Part shown: in pieces, positions 1 through 11,307 of the stretch | Layout of the letters: every line of letters begins with the position of its first letter | Numbering within the stretch: position 1 is the first letter of the stretch | Assembly: GCF_034008635.1 (NCBI RefSeq) | Contig: NZ_CP125378.1 | Span: forward strand, 772,501 to 836,500 | DNA length: 64,000 nt | Origin: Pseudomonas sp. P8_229 | Lineage (GTDB): Bacteria > Pseudomonadota > Gammaproteobacteria > Pseudomonadales > Pseudomonadaceae | Direction: 5' to 3' | Notes under the pieces: model-generated | What the model saw: the letters and a program-made list of their open reading frames with translations, nothing else | Told to the model about the DNA's origin: nothing | Database searches by the model: none | Program-made: the position numbers and the translations under genes

Positions 1-1028
1 ACGAATTGCGAACCCATGTTCAGCTTGCGCAGACGACCCACTGGTACGTTCAGGGTGCCGGTGACCTTGGTCGGGCTCAGCTCCTGCATGCTGATCTCGC
101 GCTGGTTCGGCACCAGTTTGACCCAAGGGTTGTGCTGGCTGATCAAACCTTCGATATCAGCGATCGGCACGTCTTTGTTCAGCTTGATGGTCAGCGCCTG
201 GCTGTGGCAACGCATGGCGCCGATGCGCACGCAGATGCCGTCGACCGGGATCGGGCTCTTGAAGCGGCCGAGGATCTTGTTGGTCTCGGCCTGGGCCTTC
301 CACTCTTCACGGCTCTGGCCGTTCGGCAGTTCCTTGTCGATCCACGGGATCAGGCTGCCGGCCAGTGGCACGCCGAAGTTTTCGGTCGGGTACGCGTCGC
401 TGCGCATGGCTTCGGCAACACGACGATCGATGTCGAGGATCGCGCTGGCCGGATCGGCCAGTTGATCGGCAACCGCAGCGTGGGTCGCACCCATCTGCTT
501 GATCAGTTCACGCATGTTCTGCGCGCCGGCACCGGAGGCCGCCTGATAAGTCATGGCGCTCATCCACTCGACCAGACCGGCCTCGAACAGGCCGCCCAAC
601 CCCATCAGCATCAGGCTGACGGTGCAGTTGCCGCCGATGTAGTTCTTGGTGCCCGCGTCCAGTTGCTGGTCGATGACCTTGCGGTTGACCGGATCGAGAA
701 TGATGACGGCGTCATCGTTCATGCGCAGGCTCGAGGCCGCGTCGATCCAGTAACCCTGCCAGCCGGCTTCGCGCAGCTTCGGGAATACTTCGCTGGTGTA
801 GTCGCCGCCCTGGCAGGTCAGGATCACGTCGAGGGTTTTCAGCTCTTCAATGCTGTAAGCGTCCTTGAGCGGAGCAATATCCTTGCCCACGGACGGGCCT
901 TGGCCACCGACATTGGAAGTGGTGAAAAACACCGGCTCGATAAGATCGAAATCCTGCTCTTCCAGCATCCGCTGCATGAGCACGGAACCGACCATGCCGC
1001 GCCAACCGATCAGACCTACACGTTTCAT
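1..1028 (-). CDS. asd: Aspartate-semialdehyde dehydrogenase (3' end cut by window edge)
   Basis: This NADPH-dependent cytosolic enzyme reduces aspartyl phosphate to aspartate semialdehyde, the branch point to lysine/diaminopimelate, threonine and methionine. The protein reads from ATG at 1028 and opens with the nucleotide-binding stretch [17 protein letters not shown]. The catalytic cysteine lies in [10 protein letters not shown] at about residue 135. About 342 codons are present and the last couple of dozen residues fall outside the window, judging from the usual length of about 370. It follows leuB on the same strand after a 66-base gap, the usual Pseudomonas order. The long open frame on the opposite strand is a codon-bias shadow. 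Confidence 0.96.
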   Translation of the reverse strand, partial: MKRVGLIGWRGMVGSVLMQRMLEEQDFDLIEPVFFTTSNVGGQGPSVGKDIAPLKDAYSIEELKTLDVILTCQGGDYTSEVFPKLREAGWQGYWIDAASSLRMNDDAVIILDPVNRKVIDQQLDAGTKNYIGGNCTVSLMLMGLGGLFEAGLVEWMSAMTYQAASGAGAQNMRELIKQMGATHAAVADQLADPASAILDIDRRVAEAMRSDAYPTENFGVPLAGSLIPWIDKELPNGQSREEWKAQAETNKILGRFKSPIPVDGICVRIGAMRCHSQALTIKLNKDVPIADIEGLISQHNPWVKLVPNQREISMQELSPTKVTGTLNVPVGRLRKLNMGSQF

Positions 1029-1094
1029 CGCAACTACACCTTCTTGAAAAGTGGGCCGCTGCTTTGTATTGAATTTCGCAGCGGGCCCGAGAGA

Positions 1095-2177
<1,083 letters not shown>

Positions 2178-2231
2178 GCTTTCCTCGTGTCTTCAGTCGG
2201 TGCGCCACTCAGGGCGCGTCCGGAAAAATTC

Positions 2232-2999
2232 TTATCGCTCAGTCATCAATACGATTACATCTGTACTGAACGAGCCGTCGGCATCAATCTCAAAATATTC
2301 GCGCACTTCGTTGCCCATCGACTGCTGCAACTGGCGGATCGCCGCGCGCATCACTTCAGGTGTGCGCATGCGCTCGACCCAACTGCTGTACTCCAGACGC
2401 AGGCGCTGACGGGTGGTGCTGCGGGTATGCAGCCCGGCCTCGCTGACCTGACGCAACCATTCGCCGGCGGAATAATCGCGCACGTGACTGGTGTCGCGCA
2501 GCACTTCGACGCTTTGCAGGTAAGTGTCGAACAACGGGCTGCCCGGTGACAACACATCGACGAACGCCGCCACGCCACCCGGTTTCAGCACCCGGCGCAC
2601 TTCGCGCAAGGCCACGCCAAGATCGCTCCAGTGATGCGCCGAATAACGGCTGAACACGAAATCGAACTCACCATCGGCAAACGGCAGGCGCTCGGCGGCG
2701 CCGTTGACCGTGGCAATGTTGGCAAACCCGCGATCCACGGCCGCAGCGGCGACCACATCGAGCATCTGCTGCGACAGGTCGTAAGCCACCACTTCCCTGA
2801 CCAGTGGCGCCACATGAAAACTCACATGACCGGCGCCGCAACCCAAGTCCAGCACCCGCGCCGCGCCCTGCCCGGCCAGTTCAGCCTGTAGCAGCGCAAA
2901 TTCGGTGCCTTGAGCGTGAACGGCGCTGTTCAGGTAGGCTGCGGCCTGCTCACCGAATTGCTTTTGGACGACCTGAGTGTGTTGGGCGGTGCTGGTCAT
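2232..2999 (-). CDS. Class I SAM-dependent methyltransferase
   Basis: This 255-residue protein has a Rossmann-like methyltransferase fold. Motif I is VLDLGCGAGH at residues 49-58, followed by the acidic strand end VVAYDLS and a FDFVFSRYSAHHW motif typical of UbiE/Methyltransf_11 enzymes. The start at 2999 was chosen because GGAAG lies just upstream; a longer open frame reaches further 5' but has no better start. It sits between leuD and leuB on the same strand, with short gaps, as in other pseudomonads. The substrate is unknown: nothing in the sequence ties it chemically to leucine synthesis. Confidence 0.88.
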   Translation of the reverse strand: MTSTAQHTQVVQKQFGEQAAAYLNSAVHAQGTEFALLQAELAGQGAARVLDLGCGAGHVSFHVAPLVREVVAYDLSQQMLDVVAAAAVDRGFANIATVNGAAERLPFADGEFDFVFSRYSAHHWSDLGVALREVRRVLKPGGVAAFVDVLSPGSPLFDTYLQSVEVLRDTSHVRDYSAGEWLRQVSEAGLHTRSTTRQRLRLEYSSWVERMRTPEVMRAAIRQLQQSMGNEVREYFEIDADGSFSTDVIVLMTER

Positions 3000-3076
3000 G
3001 GTCACTTCCTTTTTGGTTGGAGTCTTGTGTTGCCTTTGCGGGCCTGCTCGCGATGGCGCCATTCGCCATACGCAAA

Positions 3077-3721
3077 TTATGCGTCGCGGAACAACCAAGG
3101 CTGGCTCACACGGTGCTTTGCTTCAAACGTCGCAATCGCATCACCGTCCTGCAAGGTCAAACCGATATCGTCCAGACCGTTCAACAGGCAATGCTTGCGG
3201 AACGCGTCGATCTCGAAGTTGTAAACCTTGCCATCCGGACGGGTCACGGTCTGCGCTTGCAGATCAACCTGCAATTGATAACCAGGCTCGGCCTCGACCT
3301 GCTTGAACAACTCATCGACTTCAGCGTCGCTCAAGATGATCGGCAGCAAGCCGTTCTTGAAGCTGTTGTTGAAGAAGATGTCGGCGTAGCTCGGCGCGAT
3401 GATGCTGCGAAAACCGTATTCTTCCAGCGCCCACGGCGCGTGTTCACGGCTGGAGCCGCAACCGAAGTTCTCGCGGGCCAGCAACACGCTGGCGCCTTGA
3501 TAACGCTCGGCGTTGAGCACGAAATCCTTGTTCAACGGGCGTTTGGAGTTGTCCTGGTAAGGCTGACCGACATCCAGGTAACGCCACTCGTCGAACAGGT
3601 TCGGGCCGAAACCGGTGCGCTTGATCGACTTCAAGAACTGCTTCGGAATGATCTGGTCGGTGTCGACGTTGGCACGATCCAGAGGCGCGACAAGACCAGT
3701 GTGCTGGGTAAAAGCTTTCAT
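3077..3721 (-). CDS. leuD: 3-isopropylmalate dehydratase small subunit
   Basis: LeuD is the swivel-domain subunit that pairs with LeuC to isomerise 2-isopropylmalate to 3-isopropylmalate. It is 214 residues, normal for the family, and begins [30 protein letters not shown], with the characteristic [16 protein letters not shown] segment that shapes the substrate pocket. It starts 10 bases after the leuC stop, so the two subunits are translated from one message. Confidence 0.97.
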   Translation of the reverse strand: MKAFTQHTGLVAPLDRANVDTDQIIPKQFLKSIKRTGFGPNLFDEWRYLDVGQPYQDNSKRPLNKDFVLNAERYQGASVLLARENFGCGSSREHAPWALEEYGFRSIIAPSYADIFFNNSFKNGLLPIILSDAEVDELFKQVEAEPGYQLQVDLQAQTVTRPDGKVYNFEIDAFRKHCLLNGLDDIGLTLQDGDAIATFEAKHRVSQPWLFRDA

Positions 3722-3731
3722 GCTGCGCTCC

Positions 3732-5150
3732 TTAAATCAATTCACGAACGTCGATGAAACGACCGTTCACCGCCGCCGCAGCGGCCATGGCCGGGCTCAC
3801 GAGATGGGTACGGCCACCGGCGCCCTGACGGCCTTCGAAGTTACGGTTGGAGGTCGAGGCGCAATGCTCGCCGGACTCCAAACGGTCCGGGTTCATCGCC
3901 AGGCACATCGAGCAACCCGGCTCACGCCATTCGAAACCGGCTTCGAGGAAAATCTTGTCGAGACCTTCGGCCTCAGCCTGGGCTTTCACCAGACCCGAGC
4001 CCGGCACCACGATGGCCTGCTTGATGGTCGACGCCACTTTGCGGCCCTTGGCGATCACCGCCGCCGCGCGCAAGTCTTCGATGCGCGAGTTGGTGCAGGA
4101 GCCGATGAACACGCGATCCAGCTGAATGTCGGTGATCGCCTGATTGGCGCTCAACCCCATGTATTTCAAGGCGCGGACGATCGAGTCGCGCTTGACCAGA
4201 TCCATCTCTTGGGCCGGGTCCGGTACGTTCTGGTCAACTGCCAACACCATCTCAGGCGAAGTGCCCCAGCTGACTTGCGGCTTGATCTGCGCGGCGTCGA
4301 GTTCAACCACGGTGTCGAACTTTGCGTCGGCGTCGGACACCAGGTCTTTCCAGGCTGCGACGGCCATGTCCCACTGCGCGCCTTTCGGGGCGAATGGACG
4401 GCCCTTGACGTACTCGACGGTCTTCTCGTCGGCAGCCACCAGACCCACACGGGCGCCAGCTTCGATGGACATGTTGCAGATGGTCATGCGGCCTTCGACG
4501 GACAAGTCGCGGATCGCGCTGCCAGCGAATTCGATGGCATGGCCGTTACCGCCGGCAGTGCCGATCTTGCCGATCACCGCGAGGACGATGTCCTTGGCGG
4601 TCACGCCGAACGGCAACTGGCCTTCGACGCGCACCAGCATGTTCTTCATTTTCTTGGCGACGAGGCACTGGGTGGCGAGCACATGCTCGACCTCGGAGGT
4701 GCCGATACCGTGCGCCAGCGCGCCGAAGGCGCCGTGGGTCGAGGTATGCGAGTCGCCACAGACCACGGTCATGCCCGGCAAGGTCGCGCCCTGCTCCGGG
4801 CTGATCACGTGGACGATGCCCTGGCGGATGTCGTTCATCTTGAACTCGACGATGCCGTATTCATCACAGTTGTCATCGAGGGTCTGAACCTGCAAACGCG
4901 AGACCTGGTCGGCAATCGCGGCGATGCCGCCCTTGCGCTCTGGAGTCGTTGGTACGTTGTGGTCCGGGGTCGCGATGTTGGCATCGATGCGCCAAGGCTT
5001 GCGCCCGGCCAGACGCAGGCCTTCGAAGGCTTGCGGCGAGGTCACTTCGTGAATGATGTGACGGTCGATGTAGATCAGCGCCGAGCCATCGTCGCGCTGC
5101 TTGACCAAATGCGAATCCCAGAGCTTGTCGTAGAGCGTTTTGCCGGCCAT
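3732..5150 (-). CDS. leuC: 3-isopropylmalate dehydratase large subunit
   Basis: LeuC is the aconitase-like iron-sulfur subunit of isopropylmalate isomerase. The three cluster ligands are visible: Cys352 in FIGSCTNSR, and Cys413 and Cys416 in [11 protein letters not shown]. The start at 5150 ([11 protein letters not shown], 472 residues) is preferred over upstream in-frame starts because GAGGAAC lies about 9 bases before it and the length fits the family. It is the first gene of the leuC-leuD-methyltransferase-leuB run and diverges from a LysR regulator, the usual arrangement for a regulator acting on the shared intergenic region. Confidence 0.97.
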   Translation of the reverse strand: MAGKTLYDKLWDSHLVKQRDDGSALIYIDRHIIHEVTSPQAFEGLRLAGRKPWRIDANIATPDHNVPTTPERKGGIAAIADQVSRLQVQTLDDNCDEYGIVEFKMNDIRQGIVHVISPEQGATLPGMTVVCGDSHTSTHGAFGALAHGIGTSEVEHVLATQCLVAKKMKNMLVRVEGQLPFGVTAKDIVLAVIGKIGTAGGNGHAIEFAGSAIRDLSVEGRMTICNMSIEAGARVGLVAADEKTVEYVKGRPFAPKGAQWDMAVAAWKDLVSDADAKFDTVVELDAAQIKPQVSWGTSPEMVLAVDQNVPDPAQEMDLVKRDSIVRALKYMGLSANQAITDIQLDRVFIGSCTNSRIEDLRAAAVIAKGRKVASTIKQAIVVPGSGLVKAQAEAEGLDKIFLEAGFEWREPGCSMCLAMNPDRLESGEHCASTSNRNFEGRQGAGGRTHLVSPAMAAAAAVNGRFIDVRELI

Positions 5151-5291
5151 CAGACGGTTCCTCATCAGCTTGTTTCTATGCCCTGGGCTTCTCAATAACC
5201 CTTTGGCTTGTGAGGCCGATCCTATGGGGTTAGATTAAATAACTCAAATTCATATTTTTTATGCTTTGGATAACCAACTGGAATACGACCC

Positions 5292-6182
5292 ATGGACCTG
5301 GCCAACCTCAATGCTTTTATCGCCATCGCCGAGACCGGCAGCTTCTCTGGCGCCGGTGAGCGACTGCACCTGACGCAACCGGCGATCAGCAAACGCATCG
5401 CCGGGCTGGAGCAACAGTTGAAGGTGCGGCTGTTCGATCGACTGGGCCGTGAAGTCGGTCTGACCGAGGCTGGCCGCGCTCTGCTGCCCCGGGCTTATCA
5501 GATTCTCAACGTGCTGGACGACACTCGCCGCGCCCTGACCAACCTGACCGGCGAAGTCAGCGGCCGCCTGACCCTGGCCACCAGTCACCACATCGGCCTG
5601 CACCGATTGCCGCCGCTATTAAGGGCGTTCACCCGCCGTTACCCACAGGTGGCGCTGGATATTCAGTTCCTCGATTCGGAAGTGGCCTACGAGGAAATCC
5701 TCCACGGTCGCGCCGAACTGGCGGTGATCACCCTGGCGCCAGAGCCGCATACCCTGGTCAAAGCCACGCCGGTGTGGGATGACCCGCTGGATTTCGTGGT
5801 GGCGCCAGAGCATTCACTGATCAGCAACGGTGCGGTCAATCTGGCGGATATTGCCGGTCATCCGGCGGTTTTTCCCGGAGGCAACACCTTCACTCACCAT
5901 ATTGTCCAACGCCTATTCGAGGCCCAGGGGCTGACGCCGAACATCGCCATGAGCACCAACTACCTGGAAACCATCAAAATGATGGTCTCCATCGGTCTGG
6001 CATGGAGTGTGCTGCCGCGTACCATGCTCGATGAACAGGTGGCGCGCATACCTTTGCCGGGCATACAACTGAGTCGCCAGCTAGGCTATATCGTGCACAC
6101 CGAACGGACGCTGTCGAATGCAGCAAGGGCTTTCATGGCCTTGCTGGATGCGCAAATCGATCTGCCAGGGACTCCAGGCTAA
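5292..6182 (+). CDS. LysR-family transcriptional regulator
   Basis: This 296-residue protein has an N-terminal winged helix (about residues 1-60, with FSGAGERLHLTQPAISKRIAGLEQQL as the recognition region) and a LysR substrate-binding domain covering the rest. It diverges from leuC across a 141-base AT-rich gap that must hold both promoters. By the family habit of regulating the divergent neighbour, it probably controls leuCDB in response to a leucine-pathway metabolite, but the effector cannot be read from sequence. The gap contains the AT-rich stretch around 5230-5265, which may include its operator. Confidence 0.93.
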   Translation: MDLANLNAFIAIAETGSFSGAGERLHLTQPAISKRIAGLEQQLKVRLFDRLGREVGLTEAGRALLPRAYQILNVLDDTRRALTNLTGEVSGRLTLATSHHIGLHRLPPLLRAFTRRYPQVALDIQFLDSEVAYEEILHGRAELAVITLAPEPHTLVKATPVWDDPLDFVVAPEHSLISNGAVNLADIAGHPAVFPGGNTFTHHIVQRLFEAQGLTPNIAMSTNYLETIKMMVSIGLAWSVLPRTMLDEQVARIPLPGIQLSRQLGYIVHTERTLSNAARAFMALLDAQIDLPGTPG

Positions 6183-6250
6183 CTTGTGCTACTCCTATAG
6201 AGCCGCCGCCCCTGTGCCTAACGCCACCACCAGCTCAAGGCCCGTTAACA

Positions 6251-9200
6251 ATGCCGAAATCTGTTGACCGAATTCCGCCGATGCCGCGTATTCAGGCCAT
6301 TGATCCGCGACGTTCCGAGCAGAGCTGGGAGAGTGCGCCGCAATTGCTCGCCGCGCTCAACGGCGCCCGGCTCGGCGCCTGGTATTGGGACATCGAACGC
6401 GGGCAGATCAGCTGGTCACGGGGCACCCAGGCGCTGTTCGGCTTCGATCCACGTCAACCGTTGCCCCGGGATCTGGAATATCTCGACCTGCTGCCGCCCG
6501 AAGACCGGGCGAAAACCGTTCGCGCCTTCCACGCGGTGATTGCCGGCGCGCCACTGGAACAGGCGATGCATCACCGCATCCGCTGGCCCGACGGCAGCCT
6601 GCACTGGCTGGAAATCAGCGGCAGCCTGCTGCCGGACAAACACGGCCGCCCCCGAATGATCGGGGTGATTCGCGAAATCACCCACCAGCGCCAACGCGAA
6701 CAGGCCCTCAGCAGCTCCGAGAAACGTTTCGCCACACTCTTTCATCTCTGCCCGAACATGGTGCTGCTAACCCGCCAGGAAGACGGCCTGATTACCGAGG
6801 CCAACCAGCATTTCGAAAGCCTGTTCGGCTGGCCGGTGCAGAGCGCCATTGGCCGCACCACCCTGGAACTGGGCTTGTGGGTGCACCCGGAGCAACGCGC
6901 CGAACTGGTGAAAAAGACCAAGGCCAAAGGCGAACTGATCAGCATGGAAGTGCAGTTTCGCGCCAGCAACGGGCAGATTCATGACGGCATCCTCAGCGCA
7001 CAGAAGGTCGAACTCGAAGGCCAGCCTTACCTGCTCAGCACCTTTCTCGACACCACTGAACGCAAAGCCGCCGAACACGCCTTGAAAGACAGCCAGGAAC
7101 GCCTCGATCTGGCGCTGGACTCGGCGCAGCTTGGCACCTGGGACTGGCATATCCCCAGCGGCATGCTTTACGGCTCGGCGCGGGCCGCACAACTGCACGG
7201 GCTGGAGCCGATCCCGTTTCACGAGTCGTTCGAGGAGTTTTTCGAAGGCGTGCCCGGCGAAGAGCGCGACAGCATGCGCGACGCTTACCGCAGCCTGCGT
7301 GAAGGCCCGGCGGGCAACTATCAACTGACTTATCGCGTGCAACTGCCGGATGGCAGTTCGCGTTATCTGGAAAGCCGCGCCCGCCTCTACCGCGACGAAA
7401 ACGGCGCACCACTGCGCATGGCCGGGACGCTGCTGGACATCACCGATCAGGTCGAGCGCGAGCAGCGCCTGGTCGCCTCGGAAGAGAAATTCGCCACGCT
7501 GTTCCAGGTCAGCCCCGACCCGATCTGCGTGACCCGTCAGGACAGCGGCGAATTCATCGAAATCAATAACAGCTTCACCCAGACCTTCGGCTGGAGCGCC
7601 GCTGATGTGATCGGTCGCACCGCCGAAGACATCGGCCTGTGGGACGCCTCGGCAAAGAGCCTGCAACGTATCGAACGGGTGATCCGCGAACAGGGCCTGA
7701 GCAATGTCGCGATCATCGTCCAGCACAAGGACGGCCAGTCGCTGACCTGTGTGATTTCCAGCCGGCAGATCAGCGTCGGCAATCAGCCGTGCATCGTTAC
7801 CACCCTGCGCGACATTACCCAACAGCAGCGCTCCGAAGCCGCACTCAAGGCCAGCGAAGAGAAATTCGCCAAGGCGTTCCACTCCAGCCCCGATGCGATC
7901 ACCATCACCGAGCGCGACACCGGGCGCTATCTGGAAGTCAACGACGGCTTCTGTCGCCTCACCGGCTATCGCGCCGAAGAGGTGGTGGGCAAAACCGTGT
8001 ACCAGATCGGCATCTGGGCCGAGGAAAAACAACGCTCGGCACTGCTCGCCGAACTGCAGATCAAGGGCCGCGTGCATCATCAGGAAATGCTCGGGCGCAA
8101 CAAGCGTGGCGAGCTGCTGACGGTCGAAGTGTCGATCGAACCGATCACCCTCAACGAAACCGCATGCCTGCTGCTGACCGCCCGGGACGTCAGCCTGCTG
8201 AAGAACGCTGAAGCACAGATCCGTCACCTGGCCTATCACGACCCGCTGACCAACTTGCCCAACCGTGCCCTGCTGATGGATCGCCTGAGCCAGCAGATCG
8301 CCCTGCTCAAGCGCCACAACCTGCGTGGCGCGCTGCTGTTCCTCGACCTCGACCACTTCAAGCACATCAACGATTCGCTCGGCCACCCGGTCGGCGACAC
8401 GGTGCTGAAAATCATCACCGCGCGACTCGAAGCCAGCGTGCGCATGGAAGACACCGTCGCGCGCCTGGGTGGCGATGAGTTCGTGGTACTGCTCAGCGGC
8501 CTGGAAGGCACACGCAACGAAGTCAGTGTGCAAGTGCGCGAGCTGGCCGACACCATTCGCGAACTGCTGTCGGAACCGATGTTTCTCGACGGCCAGCGCC
8601 TGCAAGTGACGCCGAGCATCGGCGTGGCGCTGATTCCCGACCACGGCTCGACCCCGACCGACCTGCTCAAACGCGCCGACATCGCGCTGTACCGGGCCAA
8701 GGATTCCGGGCGCAACACCACGCAGATGTACCACAACACCATGCAGAAAGCCGCCAGCGAACGTCTGCGCATGGAGACCGACTTGCGCCTGGCACTGTCG
8801 CGCGGTGAATTCAACGTGCACTTCCAGCCGCAGATCGACGCACAGGACAACCGCATCATCGGCGCCGAGGCGCTGGTGCGCTGGAACCACCCGGAACTCG
8901 GCGCGCAATCGCCCACCGAGTTCATCAAGGTGCTGGAGGAAAGCGGGCTGATTCTGGAAGTCGGCACCTGGATCCTCGACGAGGCGTGCGAAGCGTTCAA
9001 GCAATTGATCGCCTTGAAGCTGATCGACCCGCTCAATTTCAGCCTCTGTGTGAACATCAGCCCACGACAGTTCCGCCAGAACGACTTCGTCGAACGCATC
9101 GAACACAGCATGACCAGCCACGGCTTGCCCTGTTCGCTGCTGAAACTGGAGATCACCGAAGGCATCGTCATCCAGAACCTGGAAGACACCATCAGCAAGA

Positions 9201-9529
9201 TGCGCCGCCTGAAAAAACTCGGTGTGAGCTTCGCCATGGACGACTTCGGCACCGGCTACTCGTCACTGACTTACCTCAAGCGCCTGCCAGTGGACACCCT
9301 GAAAATCGACCAGTCGTTCATTCGCGACGCGACCACCGACCCCAACGACGCCGAGATCATCCGCGCCATCGTCGCCATGGCCCGCAGCCTGGAACTGGAG
9401 GTGATTGCCGAAGGCGTGGAGACACCGGAGCAACTGGCGTTTTTGCAGGGGCTCGGCTGCCATTTGTATCAGGGCTATCTGCACAGTCGGCCGGTGGCAC
9501 TGGAGGCGTTGAAAACGATGCTGTCGTGA
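6251..9529 (+). CDS. Multi-PAS diguanylate cyclase/phosphodiesterase
   Basis: This 1092-residue protein carries five consecutive PAS-type sensor modules (about residues 25-155, 155-280, 280-405, 405-525 and 525-650), then a GGDEF domain and an EAL domain. The GGDEF motif is intact (ARLGGDEFVVLL near residue 740), with an RMED inhibitory-site motif placed five residues before it. The EAL domain keeps EALVRW near residue 870 and DDFGTGYSSL. Both cyclic-di-GMP synthesis and breakdown are therefore possible. No signal peptide or membrane segment is evident, so it is probably cytoplasmic. It is a single gene followed by a terminator. Confidence 0.95.
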   Translation: MPKSVDRIPPMPRIQAIDPRRSEQSWESAPQLLAALNGARLGAWYWDIERGQISWSRGTQALFGFDPRQPLPRDLEYLDLLPPEDRAKTVRAFHAVIAGAPLEQAMHHRIRWPDGSLHWLEISGSLLPDKHGRPRMIGVIREITHQRQREQALSSSEKRFATLFHLCPNMVLLTRQEDGLITEANQHFESLFGWPVQSAIGRTTLELGLWVHPEQRAELVKKTKAKGELISMEVQFRASNGQIHDGILSAQKVELEGQPYLLSTFLDTTERKAAEHALKDSQERLDLALDSAQLGTWDWHIPSGMLYGSARAAQLHGLEPIPFHESFEEFFEGVPGEERDSMRDAYRSLREGPAGNYQLTYRVQLPDGSSRYLESRARLYRDENGAPLRMAGTLLDITDQVEREQRLVASEEKFATLFQVSPDPICVTRQDSGEFIEINNSFTQTFGWSAADVIGRTAEDIGLWDASAKSLQRIERVIREQGLSNVAIIVQHKDGQSLTCVISSRQISVGNQPCIVTTLRDITQQQRSEAALKASEEKFAKAFHSSPDAITITERDTGRYLEVNDGFCRLTGYRAEEVVGKTVYQIGIWAEEKQRSALLAELQIKGRVHHQEMLGRNKRGELLTVEVSIEPITLNETACLLLTARDVSLLKNAEAQIRHLAYHDPLTNLPNRALLMDRLSQQIALLKRHNLRGALLFLDLDHFKHINDSLGHPVGDTVLKIITARLEASVRMEDTVARLGGDEFVVLLSGLEGTRNEVSVQVRELADTIRELLSEPMFLDGQRLQVTPSIGVALIPDHGSTPTDLLKRADIALYRAKDSGRNTTQMYHNTMQKAASERLRMETDLRLALSRGEFNVHFQPQIDAQDNRIIGAEALVRWNHPELGAQSPTEFIKVLEESGLILEVGTWILDEACEAFKQLIALKLIDPLNFSLCVNISPRQFRQNDFVERIEHSMTSHGLPCSLLKLEITEGIVIQNLEDTISKMRRLKKLGVSFAMDDFGTGYSSLTYLKRLPVDTLKIDQSFIRDATTDPNDAEIIRAIVAMARSLELEVIAEGVETPEQLAFLQGLGCHLYQGYLHSRPVALEALKTMLS

Positions 9530-9568
9530 CGCGCGCAGCTTGCAACAGAACAATAATTGTCAGGATTT

Positions 9569-9595
9569 GCGACAACCTGTAGGGTCGCGTTTTTT
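9569..9595 (+). terminator. Rho-independent terminator after the PAS-GGDEF-EAL gene
   Basis: A GCGAC/GTCGC stem is followed by GTTTTTTG, about 40 bases after the stop codon. Confidence 0.6.
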
Positions 9596-9615
9596 GCGCT
9601 GTTTCGAGATCGATC

Positions 9616-11307
9616 ATGCAGGATGCAACCCTTCCCCGCCCAGCCCTGCTGGGCATTGACCTTGGTACCACCAACAGCCTGATCGCCGTCTGGCAGGACG
9701 CACAGGCCCGGTTGATTCCCAACGCCCTCGGCGAGGTTCTCACCCCGTCGGTGGTCAGCCTCGATGACGATGACACGATTCTGGTGGGCAAAGCCGCTCG
9801 CGCCCGTCTGACCACGCACCCCGACCGCACAGCCGCTGCCTTCAAGCGCTTCATGGGCAGCGACAAGCAGATCGAACTCGGAAACCGCCACTTCAGTCCG
9901 GAAGAATTGTCGGCACTGGTGCTCGGCTCGCTCAAACAGGACGCCGAAGCCTTTCTCGGCCACCCGGTCTCTGAAGCGGTGATTTCGGTGCCGGCGTATT
10001 TCAGTGACGAGCAACGCAAACGCACGCTGTTCGCCGCCGAACTGGCCGGCCTCTCCGTCACGCGCCTGATCAACGAACCGACCGCTGCCGCCATGGCCTA
10101 CGGGCTGCACGAACAAAAGTTCGAACGCACACTGATCTTCGATCTGGGGGGCGGTACGTTCGACGTCACGGTGCTGGAATACGCACTGCCGCTGATCGAA
10201 GTGCATGCCTCCACCGGCGACAACTTTCTGGGTGGCGAAGACTTCACCGCTGCGCTGCTGCAGGCGTGCCTGAAAAAATGGCAACTGACCCCGTCAATGA
10301 TTGATGCCCAAGCCATGGCCAGCCTTGGCGATGCGCTGGAACAGCTCAAGTGCAAACTCGGCGAAGGCACCCAGGCATTGAGCTGGCGCCATGCCGACCG
10401 GTCATTTGAATGGTCGCTGGACGAAGCCGCCGCCGTAAGGATCTGGGAGCCACTGCTCGCCCGCCTGCGCGCGCCGATCGAACAGGCTCTGCGCGATGCA
10501 CGCCTGAAACCACGGGATCTCGACAGCCTGGTACTGGTGGGTGGCGCCACGCGGATGCCGGCCGTACAACAAATGGTCGCCACCCTGTTCGGACGTCTGC
10601 CCTATCGGCATCTCGACCCGGACACCATCGTTGCACTCGGCGCGGCCACACAAGCCGCGTGCAAGGCGCGCGATGGTGCGGTGGAAGAGTTGATCCTGAC
10701 CGATGTCTGCCCTTATACACTGGGTATTGCGACCATCCGCGGCGAAGACATCAAAGGTGCTTTTTCGCCGATCATCGAACGCAATACCATCATCCCGACG
10801 TCACGGGTGGAGCGCTATCACACCACCCAACCCCGACAGGAACAGATCCGTATTGCGGTCTATCAGGGTGAACGGCCGTGGGTACGCGACAACATCCTGA
10901 TTGATGCTTTCGATGTTGACTTGACGCCCTGCGATCACATTCAGGAACTGGATGTGCGTTTCAGTTATGACATCAATGGGTTGCTCGAAGTCGACGTCAC
11001 CTTGCTCGAGACCGGCGATCGGCATAGCCACAGTATCGACCGCAGTCCTACAGGGCTGAATGAGCAGGCACGCCGGGACAGCCATAACCGGCTGTCCACA
11101 TTGAAGGTCCATCCGCGTGATGCATTGCCCAACCGCACCTTGCTCGCTCGCCTGGAGCGGGCATGGATGCAGAGCCTCGGAGCGCAACGCGAACGCATTG
11201 CCGAATGGCTGCACAGCTTCACCACGATCCTCGGTGGCCAGCAACCATCAGAGATTGCGAGCCACCGCTCAGAGCTCAACAAGGCGCTGGACCAACTGCG
11301 CCTCTAG
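9616..11307 (+). CDS. hscC: Specialised Hsp70 chaperone, HscC type
   Basis: This 563-residue protein is an Hsp70 that is shorter than DnaK (about 640). The nucleotide-binding domain has GIDLGTTNS at residues 13-21, INEPTAAAMAYG, and FDLGGGTFDVTVLE. The substrate-binding part begins near residue 370 with LTDVCPYTLGIAT, which together with the length matches HscC (Hsc62) rather than DnaK or HscA. In E. coli hscC lies with J-domain and DUF1266-type genes, and the same partners face it here. Its stop codon shares the palindromic CTAG (11304-11307) with the stop of the converging J-domain gene. Confidence 0.92.
   Translation: MQDATLPRPALLGIDLGTTNSLIAVWQDAQARLIPNALGEVLTPSVVSLDDDDTILVGKAARARLTTHPDRTAAAFKRFMGSDKQIELGNRHFSPEELSALVLGSLKQDAEAFLGHPVSEAVISVPAYFSDEQRKRTLFAAELAGLSVTRLINEPTAAAMAYGLHEQKFERTLIFDLGGGTFDVTVLEYALPLIEVHASTGDNFLGGEDFTAALLQACLKKWQLTPSMIDAQAMASLGDALEQLKCKLGEGTQALSWRHADRSFEWSLDEAAAVRIWEPLLARLRAPIEQALRDARLKPRDLDSLVLVGGATRMPAVQQMVATLFGRLPYRHLDPDTIVALGAATQAACKARDGAVEELILTDVCPYTLGIATIRGEDIKGAFSPIIERNTIIPTSRVERYHTTQPRQEQIRIAVYQGERPWVRDNILIDAFDVDLTPCDHIQELDVRFSYDINGLLEVDVTLLETGDRHSHSIDRSPTGLNEQARRDSHNRLSTLKVHPRDALPNRTLLARLERAWMQSLGAQRERIAEWLHSFTTILGGQQPSEIASHRSELNKALDQLRL

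Noticed and set aside
6767..9121. 784-codon open frame on the minus strand
   Set aside because: Antisense to the PAS-GGDEF-EAL gene, whose domains are unmistakable; the reverse frame is a codon-bias shadow.
9616..11307. Calling the Hsp70 DnaK
   Set aside because: It is about 75 residues shorter than DnaK, lacks a grpE/dnaJ neighbourhood, and has HscC-associated partners opposite.
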